Source: Nocardioides sp. R-C-SC26 | Lineage (GTDB): Bacteria > Actinomycetota > Actinomycetes > Propionibacteriales > Nocardioidaceae | NCBI RefSeq assembly: GCF_021246465.1 | Contig: NZ_JAHRHK010000010.1 | Coordinates: 117,675 to 154,967, forward strand | Reading direction: 5' to 3' | DNA: 37,293 nt | In this document: positions 32,771 to 37,293 of the stretch, in pieces | Numbering within the stretch: position 1 is the first letter of the stretch | Layout of the letters: the number at the start of each line of letters is the position of its first letter | The notes under the pieces: model-generated | Told to the model about the DNA's origin: nothing | What the model saw: only the letters and a program-made list of their open reading frames with translations | The model's database searches: none | Position numbers and translations under genes: made by a program

Positions 32771-33694
32771 TCAGTTCCCTCCCGACGCCAGCTTGGCGCG
32801 CGCGATGTTCTGGGCGACCTGGGTCGCGGCCGCGGTCATGATGTCGAGGTTGCCGGCGTACGGCGGCAGGAAGTCGCCGGCGCCCTCGACCTCGACGAAG
32901 ATCGAGACCTTCAGCTGCCCCCGGGTCGCCGCCGACGGCTCGTCGAGCTGGGGCTCCTGCAGCAGCCGGTAGCCGGGCACGTACTCCTGGACGGCCTTCT
33001 CCATCGCGAAGACCGAGTTGACGATCGCATCGCGGTCCGAATCGGGTGCGGCGGCGCAGAAAATCGTGTCGCGCATGATCATCGGCGGCTCGGCCGGATT
33101 CAAGATGATGATCGCCTTGCCCTCCTTGGCCCCGCCGATCTCGGTCACGCCGCGACTCGTCGTCCGGGTGAACTCGTCGATGTTGGCGCGTGTGCCCGGT
33201 CCGGCCGAGACGCTGGAGACCGAAGCCACGATCTCGGCGTAGGAGACCTCCGCGGCCCGCGAGACCGCGGCGACCATCGGGATCGTCGCCTGGCCACCGC
33301 AGGTGATCATGTTGACGTTCGGCGCGGCCACGTGCTCCTCGCCGTTGACCGGCGGGATCACCGCGGGGCCGACGGCGGCCGGCGTGAGGTCGACGGCGAC
33401 GATGCCGGCCTCGGCGTAGCGCGGCGCGTACTCGCGGTGCACGTAGGCCGAGGTCGCCTCGAAGATCAGGTCGGGCATGACGTCCTGCTTGAGCAGCCAG
33501 TCGACACCTTCGTGGCTGGCCTCCAGACCCTTCTCCCGAGCGAGCTTGAGGCCCTCGGACGTCGGGTCGACGCCGATCATCCAACGCGGCTCGATCACGT
33601 CGCTGCGCAGCAGCTTGTACATCAGGTCGGTGCCGATGTTGCCCGGCCCGACGATGGCCGCGGTGAGCTTGCCGCCGGTAGAACCAGTCGTCAC
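32771..33694 (-). CDS. hsaG: Acylating propionaldehyde/acetaldehyde dehydrogenase HsaG
   Basis: A 307-aa CoA-acylating aldehyde dehydrogenase (DmpF family) that converts propionaldehyde to propionyl-CoA with NAD. Visible: [18 protein letters not shown] (Rossmann motif), the catalytic Cys of [13 protein letters not shown] and [18 protein letters not shown]. The GTG at 33694 is preferred over an ATG 78 nt upstream: GAGGAG stands 5 nt before it and the product begins at the Rossmann strand as in Rv3535c. Middle gene of hsaE-hsaG-hsaF, 16 nt after hsaE. Confidence 0.94.
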   Translation of the reverse strand: MTTGSTGGKLTAAIVGPGNIGTDLMYKLLRSDVIEPRWMIGVDPTSEGLKLAREKGLEASHEGVDWLLKQDVMPDLIFEATSAYVHREYAPRYAEAGIVAVDLTPAAVGPAVIPPVNGEEHVAAPNVNMITCGGQATIPMVAAVSRAAEVSYAEIVASVSSVSAGPGTRANIDEFTRTTSRGVTEIGGAKEGKAIIILNPAEPPMIMRDTIFCAAAPDSDRDAIVNSVFAMEKAVQEYVPGYRLLQEPQLDEPSAATRGQLKVSIFVEVEGAGDFLPPYAGNLDIMTAAATQVAQNIARAKLASGGN

Positions 33695-33710
33695 GTCTAC
33701 TCCTCGAACT

Positions 33711-34532
33711 TCACTCGGTGAAACTGACAACGAGCGGAGCGAATCCGCTGATGGATGCCTCGACCCGGTCACCCGGCGCGAACGGCACGAAGGGGCCTAG
33801 CGCCCCGGACAGGATCAGATGACCGGCACGCAGCGGATCACCGAAGCGCCAGGCCTGGACGGCGAGCCACCGCAACGCCTCGAGCGGGTCGCCCAGGCAG
33901 GCGGCGCCGTTGCCGCTCGAGCGGACCTCGCCGTTGATGCTCAACGACATCTCCACCTCCACCGGCTCGACCTCGCTGAGCGGGCGGCCCGCGGTGCCGA
34001 CGACGAAGAGCCCGCTGGAGGCGTTGTCGGCCACGGTGTCGGTGAACGCGATGTCCCAGTTCTCGATCCGCGAGTCGACGATCTCCAGCGCGGGCAACGC
34101 CACGTCGACCGCGGCGCGCACGGCGTCGAGGGTGATCTCCTCCTCGGTCGCCGGTGCGATGTCGCGGGCGAGCACGAAGGCGACCTCGGCCTCGACCCGC
34201 GGCTGCACGAGCGTGCGCATCGAGATCGGCCGCCCGCCGTCCGCCTCGCCGAGCGCGCCGTAGCTGACATCCATGTCGTCGAGCAGGTAGCCGAAGTCGG
34301 GCTGGTCGACGCCGAGCTGGTCCTGCACCGCTTTCGACGTCGCGCCGATCTTGCGACCGACCACGACGGCGCCGCCGTCGAGGCGGGCTCGCACCAGACC
34401 CTGCTGGACGGCGTAGGCCGCGGGCAGGTCGTCGGTGCCGATGAGGTCGCGCACGGCGGCACACGGGACCCGGGTCTCCTGAGCCTGCGCCAACCGCTCG
34501 ACGGCTGCTGAGATCGCATCCTCGGAGGTCAC
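33711..34532 (-). CDS. hsaE: 2-hydroxyhexa-2,4-dienoate hydratase HsaE
   Basis: A 273-aa hydratase/decarboxylase-superfamily protein (MhpD-like). It adds water to the dienoate released by HsaD. Family segments: [31 protein letters not shown], seen as [18 protein letters not shown], then [45 protein letters not shown] and [20 protein letters not shown] at 34532 is leaderless: TAGTAT (34545-34540) ends 7 nt before it. It is divergent from kstD across a KstR operator and leads hsaEGF. Corresponds to Rv3536c. Confidence 0.94.
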   Translation of the reverse strand: MTSEDAISAAVERLAQAQETRVPCAAVRDLIGTDDLPAAYAVQQGLVRARLDGGAVVVGRKIGATSKAVQDQLGVDQPDFGYLLDDMDVSYGALGEADGGRPISMRTLVQPRVEAEVAFVLARDIAPATEEEITLDAVRAAVDVALPALEIVDSRIENWDIAFTDTVADNASSGLFVVGTAGRPLSEVEPVEVEMSLSINGEVRSSGNGAACLGDPLEALRWLAVQAWRFGDPLRAGHLILSGALGPFVPFAPGDRVEASISGFAPLVVSFTE

Positions 34533-34539
34533 CTGGCCA

Positions 34540-34559
34540 ATACTAGAACCTGTTACAGT
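34540..34559. promoter_or_regulatory. KstR operator overlapping two face-to-face leaderless promoters
   Basis: TAGAACCTGTTACA (34544-34557) matches the KstR consensus fully. The minus-strand -10 box TAGTAT (34545-34540) ends 7 nt before the hsaE GTG; the plus-strand -10 box TACAGT (34554-34559) ends 8 nt before the kstD ATG. The 35-bp gap between the genes is thus filled by two -10 boxes and one operator. Confidence 0.88.
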
Positions 34560-34567
34560 TTCGCGCC

Positions 34568-36292
34568 ATGACGGGTGGTTCCACGGGCGTGCTGCCCGAA
34601 GCTGTCGATGTCGTGGTCGTGGGCGCGGGCGGAGCCGGCATGTCTGCCGCTCTCGCCGCCTCCCACCAGGGCCTCGACACCGTGCTGATCGAGAAGAGCG
34701 CCTACTTCGGCGGCAACACCGCCCGCTCCGGCGGCGGAGTCTGGATCCCGGGCAACTACGCGCTCGAGGAGGCCGGCGAGGTGGCTGCCGACGACCGCGA
34801 GCAGGCCCGGCTCTACCTCGACACCATCGTGGGCGACCGCGTGCCCAAGGTGCGGCGCGACACCTACCTCGACCGTGGCCCCGAGGTGCTGGAGTTCATC
34901 AAGCAGAAGACCCCGCTGCGCTTCGTCTGGGTGCCCGAGTACGCCGACTACCTGCCCGAGCAGGCAGGAGGCCGCGCCCGCGGTCGCAGCGTGGAGGCGG
35001 TGCCGATGGATGCGCGCTTCCTCGGTGACGAGCTCGATCGGCTGCACCCGGCCTACACCAAGGCGCCCGCCAACCTGATCGTGATGCAGCGTGACTTCCG
35101 CAAGCTCAGCCTCGGCCTGCGCACGCTCGGTGGCCCGCTCACCATGATCAGGGTCCTGTTCAAGCGGATGGTCACCCTGATGCTGCGCAAGAAGATGTTC
35201 GCGATGGGCAACGCCATCGCGATCGGCCTGCGCAAGGGCCTGGTCGACGCCGGTGTTCCCGTCGCCTACGAGACCGACCTGGTCGACCTGCTCGTCGAGG
35301 ACGGCCGCGTCGTCGGCGTCGTGGTCGAGCGCGACGGCGTCCGGCGCGAGATCCGGGCACGTCGCGGCGTGATCCTGGGCTCGGGCGGCTTCGAGCACAA
35401 CCAGGAGCTGCGTGAGAAGTTCCTGCCGGCGCCCACCAACACGGAGTGGTCGACGGGCGCGCCGTCCAACACCGGCGGCGGCCTCGTGGCCGGCACGGCC
35501 GCAGGCGCGGCGACCGACCTGCTCGACGACGCCTGGTGGGGCCCGACCATCCCACTGCCGGGACGTGCCTGGTTCTGCCTGGCCGAGCGCAACCTGCCCG
35601 GCTCGATCATGGTCAACGGCGCCGGACAGCGGTACATGAACGAGGCGCTGCCCTACGTCGAGGCGACCCACGCCATGTACGAGGGCGAGGCCACCGGCGT
35701 CAGCCACGTGCCGTCCTACCTGGTCTTCGACCAGACCTACCGCAACCGCTACCTCTTCGCCGGAGTCGCCGGCCGCCAGCCCTTCCCCGGCCGTTGGTAC
35801 AAGGAGGGAGTGGTCACCCGCGCGGACTCGCTCGCGGCGCTCGCGGAGAAGCTCGGTCTGCCCGAGGGCTCGCTGGACGCCACGGTCGAGCGGTTCAACG
35901 GCTTCGCCCGCAGCGGTGTCGATGAGGACTTCCATCGCGGCGAATCGGCCTACGACAAGTACTACTCCGACCCGACGGTGAAGCCGAACTGCTCCCTCGC
36001 CCCGATCCAGAAGGGACCGTTCTACGCCGTGAAGATCGTCGCCGGCGACCTCGGCACGAAGGGCGGACTGGTCACCGACGAGCGCGCCCGCGTGCTGCGT
36101 GAGGACGGCTCCGTGATCGAGGGTCTCTACGCCGCCGGCAACGTCTCGTCGGCCGTCATGGGCACCACCTACCCGGGCCCCGGCGGCACCATCGGTCCCG
36201 CGCTGGTCTTCGGCTACCTGGCCGCGGAGGACATCGCCCGCGCCACACCTGCCACGCCCACGCCGTCCAGCCCGATCGAGGAGACCGCCTGA
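34568..36292 (+). CDS. kstD: 3-ketosteroid delta1-dehydrogenase
   Basis: A 574-aa FAD enzyme that introduces the 1,2 double bond in ring A, needed before B-ring opening. The N-terminal FAD motif VVVGAGGAGMSAALAASHQG is followed by EKSAYFGGNTARSGGGVWIPGN. Near the C-terminus, YAAGNVSSAVMG and TYPGPGGTIGPALVFGYLAAEDIA contain the Tyr and Gly (YPGPG) that bind and polarise the 3-keto group in the family; YMNEALPYVEATHAMY carries another active-site Tyr region. Length fits Rv3537 (563 aa). Leaderless ATG at 34568 under KstR control. Its stop shares one base with the next start. Confidence 0.95.
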   Translation: MTGGSTGVLPEAVDVVVVGAGGAGMSAALAASHQGLDTVLIEKSAYFGGNTARSGGGVWIPGNYALEEAGEVAADDREQARLYLDTIVGDRVPKVRRDTYLDRGPEVLEFIKQKTPLRFVWVPEYADYLPEQAGGRARGRSVEAVPMDARFLGDELDRLHPAYTKAPANLIVMQRDFRKLSLGLRTLGGPLTMIRVLFKRMVTLMLRKKMFAMGNAIAIGLRKGLVDAGVPVAYETDLVDLLVEDGRVVGVVVERDGVRREIRARRGVILGSGGFEHNQELREKFLPAPTNTEWSTGAPSNTGGGLVAGTAAGAATDLLDDAWWGPTIPLPGRAWFCLAERNLPGSIMVNGAGQRYMNEALPYVEATHAMYEGEATGVSHVPSYLVFDQTYRNRYLFAGVAGRQPFPGRWYKEGVVTRADSLAALAEKLGLPEGSLDATVERFNGFARSGVDEDFHRGESAYDKYYSDPTVKPNCSLAPIQKGPFYAVKIVAGDLGTKGGLVTDERARVLREDGSVIEGLYAAGNVSSAVMGTTYPGPGGTIGPALVFGYLAAEDIARATPATPTPSSPIEETA

Positions 36293-37167
36293 TGCCGATC
36301 GACCCGTCCGTCGCGATCGGGGCCCACGTCGGTACCCGGGAGTTCACCTGGAACGCCAGCGACGTGCTGCTCTACCACCTCGGCATCGGCGCCGGCTCCC
36401 GAGTCGGGGACAACCTCGCGCCGTCGGCGCTGCGCTACACCCTGGACGACGAGCGACTCCAGGTGTTGCCGTCGTTCGGCGTCGTCGTACCGACCTTCCA
36501 CGAGACGGACCCGCCGCCGCTGGACCTGCCCGGCTGCGACATCAACCTCGCCCAGGTGGTGCATGGCGCACAGTCCATCTCGGTCTCGGCCCCGCTGCCG
36601 ACGTCGGGCAGCGCCACCCTGACCACCACGCTCACCGACGTGTGGGACAAGGGCAAGGCTGCCGTGATCTGGCAGGAGGGCGTCGCGACGTCGCCGTCCG
36701 GCCAGGAGCTGTGGCGGGTGCGCTCCTCGATCTTCGTCAAGGGCGAGGGAGGCTGGGGCGGCGACCGCGGCACCTCGACGTCGGTGACGCTGCCCGAGCG
36801 CGAGCCCGACCTGGTGACCACCTACGACGTCACACCGCAGCAGGCGATGCTCTATCGACTCTGCGGCGACCGCAACCCGCTCCACGCCGACCCGGCATTC
36901 GCCCGCGGGGCGGGCTTCCCGGCACCGATCCTGCACGGCCTGTGCTCCTACGGCATCGTGCTGCGCGAGCTCACCGACGGTCTGCTCGACGGCGACGCCG
37001 CCGCCGTCCGCGGCTTCACGGCGCGCTTCGCCGGCGTCGTCTTCCCCGGCGAGACCATCGGCGTGCGCGCGTGGCGCGAGGACGGGCAGGTCGTGGCCTC
37101 GGCTGCGATCGTCGGTGGGGACCGCGACGGCTCCCCCGTGCTCGCCGACTGCGCCGTCACCCTCTGA
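36292..37167 (+). CDS. hsd4B: MaoC-family enoyl-CoA hydratase (Rv3538/Hsd4B-like)
   Basis: A 291-aa double hot-dog (MaoC-like) hydratase, related to the hydratase 2 part of the human multifunctional enzyme type 2. The hydratase motif is clear in YRLCGDRNPLHADPAFARGAGFPAPILHGLCSYG, seen as GDRNPLHADPAFA (catalytic Asp and His) and ILHGLCSYGI. The N-terminal half is a degenerate hot-dog that shapes the acyl pocket. It would hydrate a side-chain enoyl-CoA of cholesterol. ATG at 36292 overlaps the kstD stop (TGATG), as expected for the Rv3537-Rv3538 pair. The gene symbol follows the M. tuberculosis name and does not prove the stereochemistry. Confidence 0.9.
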   Translation: MPIDPSVAIGAHVGTREFTWNASDVLLYHLGIGAGSRVGDNLAPSALRYTLDDERLQVLPSFGVVVPTFHETDPPPLDLPGCDINLAQVVHGAQSISVSAPLPTSGSATLTTTLTDVWDKGKAAVIWQEGVATSPSGQELWRVRSSIFVKGEGGWGGDRGTSTSVTLPEREPDLVTTYDVTPQQAMLYRLCGDRNPLHADPAFARGAGFPAPILHGLCSYGIVLRELTDGLLDGDAAAVRGFTARFAGVVFPGETIGVRAWREDGQVVASAAIVGGDRDGSPVLADCAVTL

Positions 37168-37180
37168 CGTCGCGCGCCAG

Positions 37181-37260
37181 GCGTTGACCCGTCTTCAACT
37201 GGAGACGGGTCAACCCCCCATGGCGCGTTGAGCCGTCTCTCGTTGAAGACGGGTCAACGC
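37181..37260. repeat. Nested inverted repeats after the kstD operon (probable terminator)
   Basis: GCGTTGACCCGTCTTCAAC (37181-37199) is exactly complementary to 37242-37260. Between them lie a second reversed copy (AGACGGGTCAAC, 37203-37214) and a one-mismatch forward copy (GTTGAGCCGTCT, 37227-37238). The four copies can fold either as one long hairpin or as two short ones. It starts 13 nt after the stop at 37167. Confidence 0.8.
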
Positions 37261-37293
37261 GGGGCGGCGGTGCGTGGGCCGGCGTGGACGGCG

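Overview
The window is a high-GC actinobacterial steroid (cholesterol-type) catabolic locus. Nearly every gene has a recognisable counterpart in the Mycobacterium tuberculosis cholesterol regulon (Rv3520c-Rv3523, Rv3534c-Rv3538, Rv3545c-Rv3564, Rv3567c-Rv3570c), but the blocks are joined in a different order. GTG starts, 1-nt and 4-nt stop/start overlaps, leaderless starts placed 6-8 nt after a TANNNT -10 box, and dispersed 'CGACAAGCTCGACCACC' repeats suggest Nocardioides or another Nocardioidaceae rather than Mycobacterium. The genus is an inference and was not tested by search. No rRNA, tRNA, CRISPR array, transposase or integrase was seen.

Layout. (1) 52-4367: an F420-dependent oxidoreductase divergent from an operon of a DUF35 protein and two lipid-transfer/thiolase-fold proteins (Ltp4, Ltp3), with a KstR operator between them; a methionine aminopeptidase follows. 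(2) 5265-9113: two tandem CYP125-like P450s divergent from fadA5, each side with a KstR-type operator; these start and shorten side-chain degradation. (3) 9138-10357: a lone AbiEi-N/DUF559 nuclease-like gene between two inverted copies of a 74-nt palindromic repeat. (4) 10371-15788: two SDRs divergent from echA20-ipdA-ipdB-ipdC (rings C/D), with a KstR2-type operator between them. (5) 15864-17788: a small membrane protein, a Tat-exported PHP-type metallohydrolase and a third copy of the 74-nt repeat. (6) 17803-26467: fadA6-kstR2-ipdF-fadE30 (minus strand) divergent from fadD3-fadE31-fadE32-fadE33 (plus strand) across a second KstR2-type operator. (7) 26550-26726: a leaderless 35-codon ORF and a terminator. 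(8) 26777-30490: hsaA-hsaD-hsaC-hsaB (rings A/B cleavage), preceded by an alpha/beta hydrolase gene. (9) 31678-37167: hsaE-hsaG-hsaF (2-hydroxydienoate to pyruvate and propionyl-CoA) divergent from kstD and a MaoC-type hydratase, with a KstR operator overlapping both -10 boxes. The window ends in a nested inverted repeat.

Together the genes encode C26 oxidation (CYP125), side-chain thiolysis and aldol cleavage (FadA5, Ltp/DUF35), delta1-dehydrogenation (KstD), A/B-ring opening (HsaABCD), the meta-cleavage lower pathway (HsaEFG) and complete C/D-ring degradation (FadD3, FadE30-33, IpdABCF, EchA20, FadA6). Not in this window: kshA/kshB, chsE1/chsE2/chsH1/ltp2, kstR, the Mce4 importer and cholesterol oxidase/3beta-HSD.

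The parts least explained by the known pathway are the repeat-flanked nuclease gene, the 35-codon peptide, the exported metallohydrolase island and the extra alpha/beta hydrolase.
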